Origin: an uncultured Latescibacterota bacterium
GTDB taxonomy: Bacteria; Latescibacterota; UBA2968; UBA8231
Length of the DNA stretch: 64,000 nt
Assembly (NCBI GenBank): GCA_951813615.1
Contig: OX638377.1
Coordinates: 5,615,739 to 5,679,738, forward strand
Reading direction: 5' to 3'
Within the stretch, counting starts at the first letter, position 1. The number at the start of each line of letters is the position of its first letter. Positions 54,935 to 63,020 of this stretch are shown here, piece after piece. The position numbers and the translations under genes are program-made. Under the pieces are notes generated by a model that was not told the DNA's origin, did no database searches, and saw nothing but the letters and a program-made list of their open reading frames with translations.

Positions 54935-55480
54935 TTACACGCCCATGTCCGCTAGGGCATTCTCGTAAGCGCCGTACGTCGCATCGTCGAAGAGAACAAA
55001 ACGCACCTCATCGAGACCGTCGTACGCTGCGAGGAACTGCTTCACCGCATTGAGCGCGACGATCGCCGCTTGCGCGACTGGGTAACCATAAACGCCGGTG
55101 CTAATGGATGGAAAGGCAATCGTCTTGATACCGTGTTCCACTGCAAGTTCTAAACTTTTCCGATAGCAGCTAGCAAGAAGTTCGGCCTCACCAGCAGTTC
55201 CACCCCGCCAGATCGGCCCTACGGTGTGGATGACGTACCTCGCGGGAAGATTGCCGCCCGTCGTGATAACAGCTTGACCTGTGGGACAACCGCCCTGCTT
55301 GGCGCGGATTGCGCTGCATTCCGCCATGATGGCCGGTCCTCCAGCGCGGTGAATGGCTCCATCGACGCCACCACCGCCCATGAGCCGCTCGTTGGCAGCG
55401 TTGGCAATCGCATCGACTCGTTCCCTTGTAATATCTCCGCGCACAAGCGAGAGAGACGTTTGGCTGATTTTCACCGTCAT
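54935..55480 (-). CDS. Macrodomain protein (ADP-ribosyl/O-acetyl-ADP-ribose hydrolase)
   Basis: Macrodomain of 181 aa, MacroD/YmdB-like. Ligand-binding loops are LVRGDITRERVDAIANAANE (residues 13-32), GGGGVDGAIHRAGG (35-48) and FPSISTGVYGYP near 125. It removes ADP-ribose from proteins or deacetylates O-acetyl-ADP-ribose. Its ATG overlaps the stop of the NmrA-like gene by 4 bp, so the two are co-translated; both bind dinucleotide-type ligands, but a joint function is only a guess. It converges on the acyltransferase gene with 2 bp between stops. Confidence 0.93.
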   Translation of the reverse strand: MTVKISQTSLSLVRGDITRERVDAIANAANERLMGGGGVDGAIHRAGGPAIMAECSAIRAKQGGCPTGQAVITTGGNLPARYVIHTVGPIWRGGTAGEAELLASCYRKSLELAVEHGIKTIAFPSISTGVYGYPVAQAAIVALNAVKQFLAAYDGLDEVRFVLFDDATYGAYENALADMGV

Positions 55481-56514
55481 AAAATCTCCTCACCGTCGCT
55501 TGCTCTTGGTCGGCTAGCACGACTTTCCGCGCCCCGTGGCTCCTGTTGATACGCATCGGCCCAATGCGTTGCGGCGCATTCGCGATCTTCGTTGCCAAGC
55601 GCACTGGCGATGGCCTCGCGCACCCCTTGGGGCCGAATGTGCGGGAAAGTTTGCCGGGCTGAGTCGTCGCGGACGACCGTCGGGTGGCGAATGCTGTCGA
55701 TGAGTTTGCGCCCAATTCGGGCGTACAAGGGCGTCACCAGACCGAGCCAGAGGCTAGAAAGCCGCGGCGTCAACAACGGCACGGGAATCATCAGCCGCCT
55801 GCGCCGACGCTGCCGCGCGTATTCCCGCATCAGATCGCCATAAGAAACCGGATCAGGACCGCCGATTTCAAAAACCGCATGTGCATCAGTTGTGAGGTCG
55901 AGTGCGGCCGAGAGATATTGCAGCAGATCGTCAATCGCTATCGGCTGAGCGGTGACGTTTACCCAACGCGGAGTGATCATTACGGGGAGCCGTTCCACCA
56001 GCGAGCGAATCATCTCAAACGACAGACTGCCGGAACCAATGACAATGGAGGCGCGGAACTCGACCACCTGCACCCCCGATGCCCGCAAGACTTCGGCAAC
56101 TTCCTGTCGGCTTCTAAGATGCGGAGACAGCTCTCCGCTCGTTTCGCCGAGACCGCCGAGATAGATAATCCGCCCGACGCCTGCTCGCTGTGCCTCTGCG
56201 CCAAAGTTGTGCGCAGCCCGGCGATCCTGTTCCTCGAAATCGCCCTTTGACCCCATGGAGTGGACCATGTAGTAAGCAATTTCGACGCCGTCCATCGTCC
56301 CTGTTAGGCTTGCTTGATCGAGGACATTGCCGCTGACTACTTCCGTCGTTGGCGCAACGCAAGATTGGAGTGCCTCGGGACGCCGAGTTACACAGCGCAC
56401 CCGATGCCCGGCGCTTTCCAACACACGCAACAGCCGCCCGCCAATGTAGCCGGTTGCGCCCGTCAAGAGAATGGGCGAAGTCGTTGACGGTGTAGGCACT
56501 AGTTTTTTCCGCAA
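55477..56514 (-). CDS. NmrA-like/atypical SDR NAD(P)-binding protein
   Basis: Protein of 345 aa with a Rossmann fold. The dinucleotide loop TGATGYIGGRLLRVLESAGH lies at residues 19-38, followed by VRCVTRRPE, and the later VEIAYYMVHSMGS and EFRASIVIGSGSLSFE strings are typical of the NmrA/SDR-a5 group. It lacks a clear Y-x-x-x-K catalytic pair, so it may be a redox sensor or a reductase of quinone/furan type. It is followed by the macrodomain gene with a 4-bp overlap. Confidence 0.88.
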   Translation of the reverse strand: MRKKLVPTPSTTSPILLTGATGYIGGRLLRVLESAGHRVRCVTRRPEALQSCVAPTTEVVSGNVLDQASLTGTMDGVEIAYYMVHSMGSKGDFEEQDRRAAHNFGAEAQRAGVGRIIYLGGLGETSGELSPHLRSRQEVAEVLRASGVQVVEFRASIVIGSGSLSFEMIRSLVERLPVMITPRWVNVTAQPIAIDDLLQYLSAALDLTTDAHAVFEIGGPDPVSYGDLMREYARQRRRRRLMIPVPLLTPRLSSLWLGLVTPLYARIGRKLIDSIRHPTVVRDDSARQTFPHIRPQGVREAIASALGNEDRECAATHWADAYQQEPRGAESRASRPRASDGEEIL

Positions 56515-56573
56515 ATTTGACTATGTATCGTCATTTTTCACAACAATTTGACGACAACATATACACTTTTCAT

Positions 56574-57410
56574 TCATCCTACAGTCAGGTCTCGTCCATC
56601 CGCCGCAGCTAGCACATCGTAGCAAAACTGCGCTGTACTCCAGGCGTCGTACCCGTTTGCGTTCCATATCTGGCCGGTGACCTCTGGGCAGATGTAATTG
56701 TCCCAGCCGGCGTCTTGTATGGCCTTGTAGTAAGCCTTCATGTCCAGCTTGCCGCTGCCGGGTAGGAGATAGCGCACCCGCCCCTCTTCGTCGAGATAGC
56801 CGTCCTTGATGTGATTGTGGACTGAGTACTGGAGATTCAGGTCAATCGAGTGCTGCAAGTCGATGCCCTCAACCCAGAAGTGGCTGTAGTCGAAGTTGAG
56901 GCCGAGGTGAGGGTGGTTGGTTTGCTGCATGAGCCAAGCGGCCTTTTCCGGCGTCTCAAAGTCGTCACCCGCATGCGGTTCGATGGCGACGATGACGTCG
57001 TATTCGGCGGCCATGTCGCCCAGTTCGAGTACGAGCTCGACGATGCGCTCTTTGCCAGTCTCCCAAGCGGGTTTGGGGCCAAGGGTGGTACTGACGATCA
57101 TTGGGCGGTCGTCGAGCCGGAGCGCACGGCTCAGTTCAAAGGTCGCCCTGAACTGCGCCAGCGCGGCGGCGCGTCCCTCGCCTTCGACGCAGGGCGAGAG
57201 CAGGGCCATTAGCACGGGCGTGGGGAAGCCGAGCTGGCGGAAGAGGTCGGCGAGTCTTTTGCGCGCGGCCGCGTCCATGTTGGCTGGCTCGGTCGGCCAG
57301 CCGGGGGTGACGGCGATTTCCATGCCCTCGTAGCCCATGTCGGCGAGGCGCGGCAGGGCTTCGAAGACGTCGAGTTGCTTCATGCCATAGGTGCTGTAGT
57401 AGAGTTTCAC
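56574..57410 (-). CDS. Sugar phosphate isomerase/epimerase-like TIM-barrel protein
   Basis: Xylose-isomerase-like TIM-barrel enzyme of 278 aa. Metal-site strings are VIVAIEPHAGDDF near residue 140, LGLNFDYSHFWVEG near 170, HNHIKDGYLD near 200 and YICPEVTGQIWN near 250. The start is GTG 57410, overlapping the stop of the DJ-1-like gene (GTGA), so the frame seen running to 57623 is not the gene. Members isomerise or epimerise sugars or inositols. The substrate is unknown. Confidence 0.88.
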   Translation of the reverse strand: MKLYYSTYGMKQLDVFEALPRLADMGYEGMEIAVTPGWPTEPANMDAAARKRLADLFRQLGFPTPVLMALLSPCVEGEGRAAALAQFRATFELSRALRLDDRPMIVSTTLGPKPAWETGKERIVELVLELGDMAAEYDVIVAIEPHAGDDFETPEKAAWLMQQTNHPHLGLNFDYSHFWVEGIDLQHSIDLNLQYSVHNHIKDGYLDEEGRVRYLLPGSGKLDMKAYYKAIQDAGWDNYICPEVTGQIWNANGYDAWSTAQFCYDVLAAADGRDLTVG

Positions 57411-58003
57411 GCGGTGACGGCCTCCTGTTGTGCGCCCATGCGCTCGCGCTCGGCGATGAGCAAGTTGATCCAGTGTTTCATGTAGTGCCCGTGGTCGTGC
57501 CAAGTGCGGCCGCTGATGAGGTTGCCATCGACGACGCAGGGCGCATCGACAAAGGTGCCGCCGCAGACTTCGAGGTCGAATTGGCACTTGGGCACGGTGG
57601 CCATGCGCCGCCCTTCGACGCAACCGGCGCGGGCGGGAATCTCGACGCCGTGGCAGACGCAGCCTACGGGCTTGTCGCGGTCGAAAAAATAGCGGGTAAT
57701 GCGGATCAGGTCTGGGTCGTCGCGGATGTATTCGGGCGCGCGCCCTCCAGAGAAAAAGATTCCCACGTACTCTTCGGGCACGACGTGGCGGAAGGCGATG
57801 TCCGCTTGGATGGTATAGCCCTCAAATTCGCGGGTGATGTCCCAACCTTCGGCAGGGACCTCGTGCAGGACCATGTTGTAGCGGCGGGCTTCCGGCCCGG
57901 CCACCACGGGCGCGAATCCCTCTTCTTGGACGCGCAGGTAGGGATAGAGCGTATCGACGGTTTCGGTGGCGTCGCCGACGATGATGAGGACTTTGGCGGT
58001 CAC
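57407..58003 (-). CDS. DJ-1/PfpI family protein
   Basis: Protein of 198 aa, the usual length of the DJ-1/PfpI superfamily. Features are AKVLIIVGDATETVDTLYPY at residues 3-22, an acidic residue in YVGIFFSGGRAPEY near 80 and the nucleophile Cys in GCVCHGVE near 113. Family members are glyoxalases, chaperones or hydrolases. The start is GTG 58003 behind GGGAG; a longer ATG frame to 58165 includes non-coding sequence. Its stop overlaps the isomerase start, so the two are coupled. It is divergent from the aldo/keto reductase at 58122. Confidence 0.88.
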   Translation of the reverse strand: MTAKVLIIVGDATETVDTLYPYLRVQEEGFAPVVAGPEARRYNMVLHEVPAEGWDITREFEGYTIQADIAFRHVVPEEYVGIFFSGGRAPEYIRDDPDLIRITRYFFDRDKPVGCVCHGVEIPARAGCVEGRRMATVPKCQFDLEVCGGTFVDAPCVVDGNLISGRTWHDHGHYMKHWINLLIAERERMGAQQEAVTA

Positions 58004-58121
58004 TGCATTCTCCCTTGGACGATACGGGCTGGTGGGATACATTTTTCGCGCCGGAGAAACTAACGTGCCATATTGGACGTAGCAAGCTGTGAGCGCATCA
58101 TAACGACGCAAGGAGGTTATC

Positions 58122-58997
58122 GTGGAATACCGCCGCTTTGGACAGACGGACATGGAGTTGAGCACCGTTGGCTTGGGTGGGTTGTTGGCCCGCTACGAGG
58201 GCATCAATGGCCATCCGCCGCCCGAGGAGAAACGCCGGATTTACCTGCGGGCCGCCGAACTGGGTGTCAACCTCTTCGACATGGGCTACGGCGACGAGGT
58301 CCACATTCCGGATGAGTTGAAAGGCCCGCGAGACGACCGCTTCTTCTCGCTCAAGGTGGGTGCGCCGGCAGCCGCTGAGGTGGAGGGGACTATCGACAAG
58401 CACCTCGCCAATGTGCGCCGCGAGGCCATCGATATTTTGCGGGTACACCACTATGCCTATCTGCAAAACGAGGGCTTGGCCGAGCGCATCGCCGAGTGCA
58501 AGGCCAAAGGCAAAGTGCGTGCCGTGTGCTTGATTCGGCACATGCTGGCCGACCAACAAGCCTACGCTGAGCGCGGTCCCGAACCCGAAGCAGACGCCGA
58601 CTTGGTCATCTACAACTACGTCTGCCGCTGGCAGGCTCCGGGCATTGCGGCGTCGGCCCGGGCTGGAAAGGGCGTGCTGATTATGAAGGCTTTGGGCGGC
58701 CAGTGGCTTAGCTGGGCCGACAAAACGCAGACCGATTGGTCGGCCGTAGATGAGTCAAAGGTCGAGGAGCTATCGCCGAGGGGGGAAGGTATTCGCGGAG
58801 AGCTGCCGCTGGTCTATCCGATTGTCTCAGGTCCTTGGCACGAGTTGGCCGAGCCGGGCGAGCTGGTGCCGCGCACTGAACGGGCGATACAGTGGGTGCT
58901 GGCGACCGAGGGAGTGCATTGCACCTTGGTGGCTTTTGCCAGCGTCGAGGAACTGGAGGAAGGGTTGGGGATCATGGAGATAAGTGCCGCTATTTGA
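58122..58997 (+). CDS. Aldo/keto reductase family protein
   Basis: TIM-barrel oxidoreductase of 291 aa. It opens with MEYRRFGQTDMELSTVGLGG and keeps the catalytic Asp and Tyr region in GVNLFDMGYGDEV near residue 50, Lys near 77 (FFSLKVGAP) and His near 107 (LRVHHYAYL). Start is GTG 58122 behind AAGGAGG. The C-terminal cofactor-binding stretch (ATEGVHCTLVAFASVEELEE) is present, so unlike the remnant at 11243 this copy is complete. It reduces an aldehyde or keto sugar with NADPH; substrate unknown. Confidence 0.92.
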   Translation: MEYRRFGQTDMELSTVGLGGLLARYEGINGHPPPEEKRRIYLRAAELGVNLFDMGYGDEVHIPDELKGPRDDRFFSLKVGAPAAAEVEGTIDKHLANVRREAIDILRVHHYAYLQNEGLAERIAECKAKGKVRAVCLIRHMLADQQAYAERGPEPEADADLVIYNYVCRWQAPGIAASARAGKGVLIMKALGGQWLSWADKTQTDWSAVDESKVEELSPRGEGIRGELPLVYPIVSGPWHELAEPGELVPRTERAIQWVLATEGVHCTLVAFASVEELEEGLGIMEISAAI

Positions 58998-59059
58998 TTG
59001 GATTGTTTAGCAAGTCCGCGCGCGGAGTGAGCGGGAAAGCGCAGGATTCCTTGCAAGGG

Positions 59060-59137
59060 CCTCGCCCCGCGGCGGGAAAGACCTGCTGTAAAACCAACAT
59101 GGTCAGGACTTATTCTGTGGACAAGGAAAATACGATG
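59060..59137 (+). repeat. Conserved leader, copy 1
   Basis: A 78-nt 5' leader found before three of the secreted-protein genes, ending at the start codon here. Shared core: CCTCGCCC, GCGACGGGAGAGACCTGCT-like segment, ACATGGTCAGG and AAGGA before ATG. This copy is the most diverged. See 60083-60160 and 62090-62167. Confidence 0.7.
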
Positions 59138-59995
59138 AAACGCACGATCATAATCTTCCTCGCTCTCCTCTTTACGTTCTCGCCTGCCGCCGCGCAGGAC
59201 GAAGGCGTCTCTGAGAGGAGTCCAACGGCCCTTCTCCCTTTGGAGGTTGGTAATCAGTGGACCTATAAGCATCGATATTTAAACTTCTCTTACGAGCAGG
59301 GTTGGTGGCGGGATCAGACCCCGGAAATTCGAATGCTATTTGAGATACCCGGTTACCCATACGACAATCCTGAGTTCCCGCCTGATTTCTTCATCTGGGG
59401 CAGAGAGCTCACCATTGAGATCACTCATACAGAAATGATTGATGGCTTGGAGTATTTTGTCTTTAGCCGTGCCGATTATGACGGGCCACCGCTATTCAAT
59501 CTCTTTTGGGCTGGCCAGAAGGTGCGCTTATCAGACGAGGGCGTCTTGCTGTTTCGCTGGAACGAGCAGGATGTCCCTTTATACGACCTCAACTTTCAGC
59601 ATCCTGGTAGATATTCAATTCCAGCATATCCATTTCGAGAAGACCTAGTTACCAAGCTGGATGTTCGGCGTTGGGATAGGGTTGGAAGACAGATTCAGAT
59701 CGAATTTGCCGCCTATCCTGAAATAAACCTTCCGGATAATATCTCGCCGTACATTAACATTGTGATTCTACCAGGATATGGGCTTTCCTATCACGAAAGT
59801 TACTACGAACAAAGTAAGCCTATCCTGCCAGTTTTCTCACACATCAGCCTTTTCTTTCTTAATGACCTTGAACCTATTTCGGCGATTATTTCAGGAGAAG
59901 AGGTGTCGTATGGACAAGCTTCCAGAGGCGACTTTAACACCCATGTTCAATCGAGCTCTTGGGGTCAATTGAAAAGAGCGTTTCGGCCCCGGTAG
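59135..59995 (+). CDS. Small secreted protein, LEVGNQWTY / S-W-G-x-x-K family
   Basis: Exported protein of 286 aa with a signal peptide (about residues 1-21, ending PAAAQ). It opens with the string LLPLEVGNQWTY near 35, common in exported beta proteins of FCB bacteria, and contains a beta-rich body with ELTIEITHTEMIDGLEYFVF and GVLLFRWNEQDVPLYDL. The C-terminus is SSSWGQLKRAFRPR, a motif shared with its neighbours. Start is ATG 59135 with AAGGA upstream. It is the intact member of a duplicated pair with 61134. No enzyme motif is seen; role unknown, probably cell-surface or periplasmic. Confidence 0.72.
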   Translation: MKRTIIIFLALLFTFSPAAAQDEGVSERSPTALLPLEVGNQWTYKHRYLNFSYEQGWWRDQTPEIRMLFEIPGYPYDNPEFPPDFFIWGRELTIEITHTEMIDGLEYFVFSRADYDGPPLFNLFWAGQKVRLSDEGVLLFRWNEQDVPLYDLNFQHPGRYSIPAYPFREDLVTKLDVRRWDRVGRQIQIEFAAYPEINLPDNISPYINIVILPGYGLSYHESYYEQSKPILPVFSHISLFFLNDLEPISAIISGEEVSYGQASRGDFNTHVQSSSWGQLKRAFRPR

Positions 59996-60167
59996 CCCCT
60001 TTACCCATTAACGTAGAAACCGTCTAGTCGCTTTGCTCTATTTTTGCCAACAGCGAAGGTCGTATTCTGCCTCCACTACCGGCCTCGCCCTGCGACGGGA
60101 GAGACCTGCTGGAAAGCCGACATGGTCAGGGCTTATCCTGTGAACAAGGAGCATGAGATGAAACGCA
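59160..60167. repeat. About 1-kb direct duplication, copy A
   Basis: Duplicated at a distance of 2007 bp (copy B 61160-62174). Similarity covers most of the secreted-protein gene, its downstream region and the leader and first codons of the next gene. The last 240 bp (59930-60167 against 61937-62174) differ at only about 7 positions with no indel. The repeat ends abruptly just after the start codon of the following gene. Confidence 0.8.
60083..60160 (+). repeat. Conserved leader, copy 2
   Basis: Leader of the gene at 60158; one mismatch from copy 3 in its core. It includes an in-frame upstream ATG (60122) without a ribosome site; the true start has AAGGAG 6 bp ahead. Confidence 0.75.
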
Positions 60168-61087
60168 TGTTTGCTGTCGTGAGAAGACCTGTTATTTGCC
60201 TGCCCATCATTATCGGGGGCGTCTTGATGATCTCCGCTGCCTGTCCGGCCCAAGGTTCTGACCGGTTTTTCCGCCCGCTTCCCTTATCTCTGGAAGTTGG
60301 TAACCGTTGGACCTATTCCATTGTGAAGATCCATAAGGCCAGAGGTCAGATCCTTGATACGCTATCCACCGAGACTCTAACTATCCGTGTGGTAGAGCGC
60401 CTTCAGATAGAGGACCAGACCTATTTTGCGTTGAGTGATGGAGGCCTATATCGCGTAGATGAGGCGGGCCGAACTTGGCGGTATGATACGGAGGCAAAAA
60501 ACGAAAAGATCATCTGGGATTTATGGGGGGCAGAGATCTCTTTGTCCTATGCCCTTGGGGACTTTTCTGTTATAGAAAGAACAGTGGTTGATGGATATGC
60601 ATGCCAATGTATTTCGAGATATGGCCCATTTGAACTACGCCCAATTCCTGAGCCTGGGTATGAGGGGATCTATACTTGGATTCAAACTGTCGAGGAAGAT
60701 ACCGTTCGATACGATTCGTATCTCACAAACTTTTTTCATTCTCCCCTTGCTTTGAGTCGTGCCGACCTCCTTCAATTCCGAGACTTGGGTGTAACCGAAC
60801 TTTATTTATTTCAGGAATTCTACCCGATAGAATCTTACGATTTTGATCTTGTTGTAGCACCCAACGTTGGGGTCGTCTATTATGCGTTTACCGAGTATTT
60901 CTTTTCGATGTATTCCGACGATGACGATAATGACTCTATGGATCGATACGGCATAGACTATGTGGAAAAAACGGAATGGATCTTACGGGATATGCAGAAA
61001 GGCGATCAGGGAAATACTGTTGTAGAAGATACATCGTGGGGGCAGCTAAAGCAGAGGATGACACGCCCCTCCCCCAATGCTCCGTGA
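60158..61087 (+). CDS. Small secreted protein, LEVGNRWTY / S-W-G-x-x-K family
   Basis: Exported protein of 309 aa. The signal peptide spans about residues 1-30 (ending near AACPAQG; a Cys in ISAACPAQ could make it a lipoprotein). The family string LPLSLEVGNRWTY follows at about 45. The body is beta-rich and acidic, with a DDDDNDSMD stretch near 250. The end DTSWGQLKQRM plus 9 residues keeps the shared motif, though not at the extreme C-terminus. Only the leader and motif are like its neighbours; the body has diverged widely. Start ATG 60158 behind AAGGAG. Function unknown. Confidence 0.7.
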   Translation: MKRMFAVVRRPVICLPIIIGGVLMISAACPAQGSDRFFRPLPLSLEVGNRWTYSIVKIHKARGQILDTLSTETLTIRVVERLQIEDQTYFALSDGGLYRVDEAGRTWRYDTEAKNEKIIWDLWGAEISLSYALGDFSVIERTVVDGYACQCISRYGPFELRPIPEPGYEGIYTWIQTVEEDTVRYDSYLTNFFHSPLALSRADLLQFRDLGVTELYLFQEFYPIESYDFDLVVAPNVGVVYYAFTEYFFSMYSDDDDNDSMDRYGIDYVEKTEWILRDMQKGDQGNTVVEDTSWGQLKQRMTRPSPNAP

Positions 61088-61133
61088 GTTTATCTATCTC
61101 CTCTTTTCGCGGAATAAAACAAAAGGATTCATC

Positions 61134-62002
61134 ATGGTACGTTACAACTATATAGCCCTAGCCCTCCTCTTTTCGCTGCCGCCTGCCGCCGCGCAGGACG
61201 AAGGCATCTTTGAGGAGCGCCCAACGGATCTTCTCCCGTTGGAGGTTGGTAATCAGTGGACCTATAAGCAGCGATATTTAAATCTCGCTTACTCGGGGAG
61301 TTGGTGGGAGCGGAACCCGGAAATTCGAATACTATTTGAGGTGCCCGGCGGGTACCGACACCCTCCTGATTCCCTCCTCTCGGGCGAGAGAGAGTTCACC
61401 ATTGAGATCACTCATACAGAGATGATTGATGGCTGGGAGTATTTTGTCTTTAGCCATGCCGATTATGACTGGCCACCGCTACCGACGCTCTTTTGGGCTG
61501 GCCAGAAGGTGCGCTTATCGGACGAGGGCGTCTTGCTGTTTCGCTGGAACGGGCAGGATGTCCCTTTATACGACCTCAACCCGCAGCATCCTAGTAGATA
61601 TTCAATTCCAGCCTATCCACTTCGAGAAGACCTAGTTACCAAGCTGGCTGTTGGTCGTTACAGGCATGAAAGCCAGATTGGGATTCGTTTTGGCGTCACT
61701 TATCCTGAACTAAACCTTCCGAACAATATGCGGGGCTTCTCGGGCATTGACATTCTGGTTCTACCAGGGTATGGGCTTACTTGTAATGAAAGTTACTACA
61801 GACTACTCGACGGTAGTGCTCTGGGGGTAGTGCTCTGGGTCTTCTGTCATCCGTCCGCCTTCTCTATCTCAATGACCTTGAGTCTATTTCGGCGATTATT
61901 TCAGGAGAAGCGGTGTCCTACGACCAAGTTCCCAAACGACGTGACACTCATGTTCAATCGAGATCTTGGGGTCAATTGAAAAGAGCGTTTCGGCCCCGGT
62001 AG
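61134..62002 (+). pseudogene. Secreted protein paralogue of 59135, frameshifted by 14-bp duplication
   Basis: Copy of the 59135 gene. The first 227 codons run parallel to it: signal peptide, LLPLEVGNQWTY, EFTIEITHTEMIDGWEYFVF and GVLLFRWNGQDVPLYDL. At 61812-61839 a perfect 14-bp tandem duplication shifts the frame and the present ORF ends at 61979 with an unrelated tail (LGVN). Removing one 14-bp unit restores the family ending (NDLESISAIISGE, then SRSWGQLKRAFRPR) with a stop at 62000-62002. So this is either a fresh pseudogene or a switchable gene. A ribosome site AAAAGGA precedes ATG 61134. Confidence 0.8.
61812..61839. repeat. 14-bp perfect tandem repeat causing a frameshift
   Basis: GGTAGTGCTCTGGG occurs twice head to tail (61812-61825 and 61826-61839). 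Being 14 bp it shifts the frame by two; the paralogue at 59135 has no such repeat. Confidence 0.92.
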
Positions 62003-62089
62003 TCCCTTTACCCATTAGCGTAGAAACCGTCTAGTCGCTTTGCTCTATTTTTACCAACAGCGAAGGTCGTATTCTGCCTCCACTATCGG

Positions 62090-62167
62090 CCTCGCCCTGC
62101 GACGGGAGAGACCTGCTGTAAAGCCGACATGGTCAGGGCTTATCCTGTGAACAAGGAGCATGAGATG
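62090..62167 (+). repeat. Conserved leader, copy 3
   Basis: Leader of the gene at 62165, nearly identical to 60083-60160. Ends with AAGGAG, 6 bp and the ATG. The identity stops right after the third codon, where the two genes become unrelated. Confidence 0.75.
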
Positions 62168-62902
62168 AAACGCACGATAATAACTGCTTTGACGATGCTA
62201 ATGGCGCTGGCGTCTGGCCTTTGGGCCAATTTTGACCCTTACCAAGTAATGCCGCGATTGTTCTATCAGCCTGATGGTACTGAAATTGAGGCATGGAGAG
62301 AGGGGTGGCATCGTGATTGGTACGCAGACGGCTATGTCTTCGTTTTGGGGGACGACGGCTGGTATTACTACGCGGAACTGGACGCCCGTGGCGACTATGT
62401 GGCGTCGCCTTATAAAGTGCGCGTGGACGACCCGGTGGAGATAGGCATTCCCCTGAACCTACAGCGGAGTGCCGTCCGTCAAGCCGAAAAAGACGCGGAG
62501 TTTCTAATAACAGAACCCGTCATCGCTAGCCAGCCTGATGGAACTGAGTTTCATGCTTACTCGGGTATCCGATTGCCAAGTAGGCCTCACCTTGGTGGCG
62601 GGGATTTATGCTGCTCCCCTGGGGACGGCTATGTCATCGCCATAGTAACAGACGATGTATATGAGAGTCCCCTCATAAACTACAACGGCGGCGACCCCTT
62701 TTGGGATTTTGTGTATGACGAAGAGAGTGGCTGGTATTACTACGCGGTCCCGGACAACCGCGGCGATTATTTGGCATCGCCTTACAAGGTCGGCATTGAT
62801 GACCCGCCCGGGTACAACCCGGCGGTAACCCCAAGTCGGTCTGCGCCGACGGCAGTCCAACAACGCTCTTGGGGTGCCGTGAAACACCTCTTTCACAAGT
62901 GA
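62165..62902 (+). CDS. Secreted protein with two M6-peptidase-propeptide-like repeats and S-W-G-x-x-K end
   Basis: Exported protein of 245 aa with a signal peptide (about residues 1-21, ending GLWA). It contains two repeats of one module: QPDGTEIEAW, GYVFVLGDDGWYYYAELDAR, GDYVASPYKV near residues 36-95, and QPDGTEFHAY, ESGWYYYAVPDNRGDYLASP near 120-220. This module resembles the N-terminal region before the catalytic domain of M6-family (immune-inhibitor-A-like) metalloproteases, but no zinc site is present. The C-terminus QRSWGAVKHLFHK carries the locus motif. It may be a free-standing inhibitor or binding form of that domain. Start is ATG 62165. Confidence 0.7.
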   Translation: MKRTIITALTMLMALASGLWANFDPYQVMPRLFYQPDGTEIEAWREGWHRDWYADGYVFVLGDDGWYYYAELDARGDYVASPYKVRVDDPVEIGIPLNLQRSAVRQAEKDAEFLITEPVIASQPDGTEFHAYSGIRLPSRPHLGGGDLCCSPGDGYVIAIVTDDVYESPLINYNGGDPFWDFVYDEESGWYYYAVPDNRGDYLASPYKVGIDDPPGYNPAVTPSRSAPTAVQQRSWGAVKHLFHK

Positions 62903-62919
62903 ACAGATAGGAGCACCCG

Positions 62920-63018
62920 TTGAGAATCTACCTTGCTGCTTTGACGATGCTAATCGTTGGCGATATAAAGGAACAGATGAGACCGTATAGAAGAGTAATT
63001 CCAATTAGGCGTGGATGA
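62920..63018 (+). pseudogene. Signal-peptide remnant of another family member
   Basis: A 32-codon frame with TTG start behind ATAGGAG. Its first part shares a 19-nt stretch (62936-62954) with the signal peptide of the gene at 62165 (ALTMLI-like core), then turns basic and stops 2 bp before the convergent gene's stop. Too short for a mature protein, so most likely what is left of a further duplicate. Confidence 0.4.
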
Positions 63019-63020
63019 TT

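Larger units (their letters stand above)
61160..62174. repeat. About 1-kb direct duplication, copy B
   Basis: Partner of 59160-60167, offset 2007 bp at the 3' half. It includes the frameshifted gene and the leader of the gene at 62165. The two copies flank the gene at 60158, so recombination between them could delete or amplify that gene. Confidence 0.8.

Noticed and set aside
58892..59134. Long N-terminal extension of the secreted protein at 59135
   Set aside because: The signal peptide begins at 59135 with a ribosome site; the extension overlaps the 3' end of the aldo/keto reductase in another frame.
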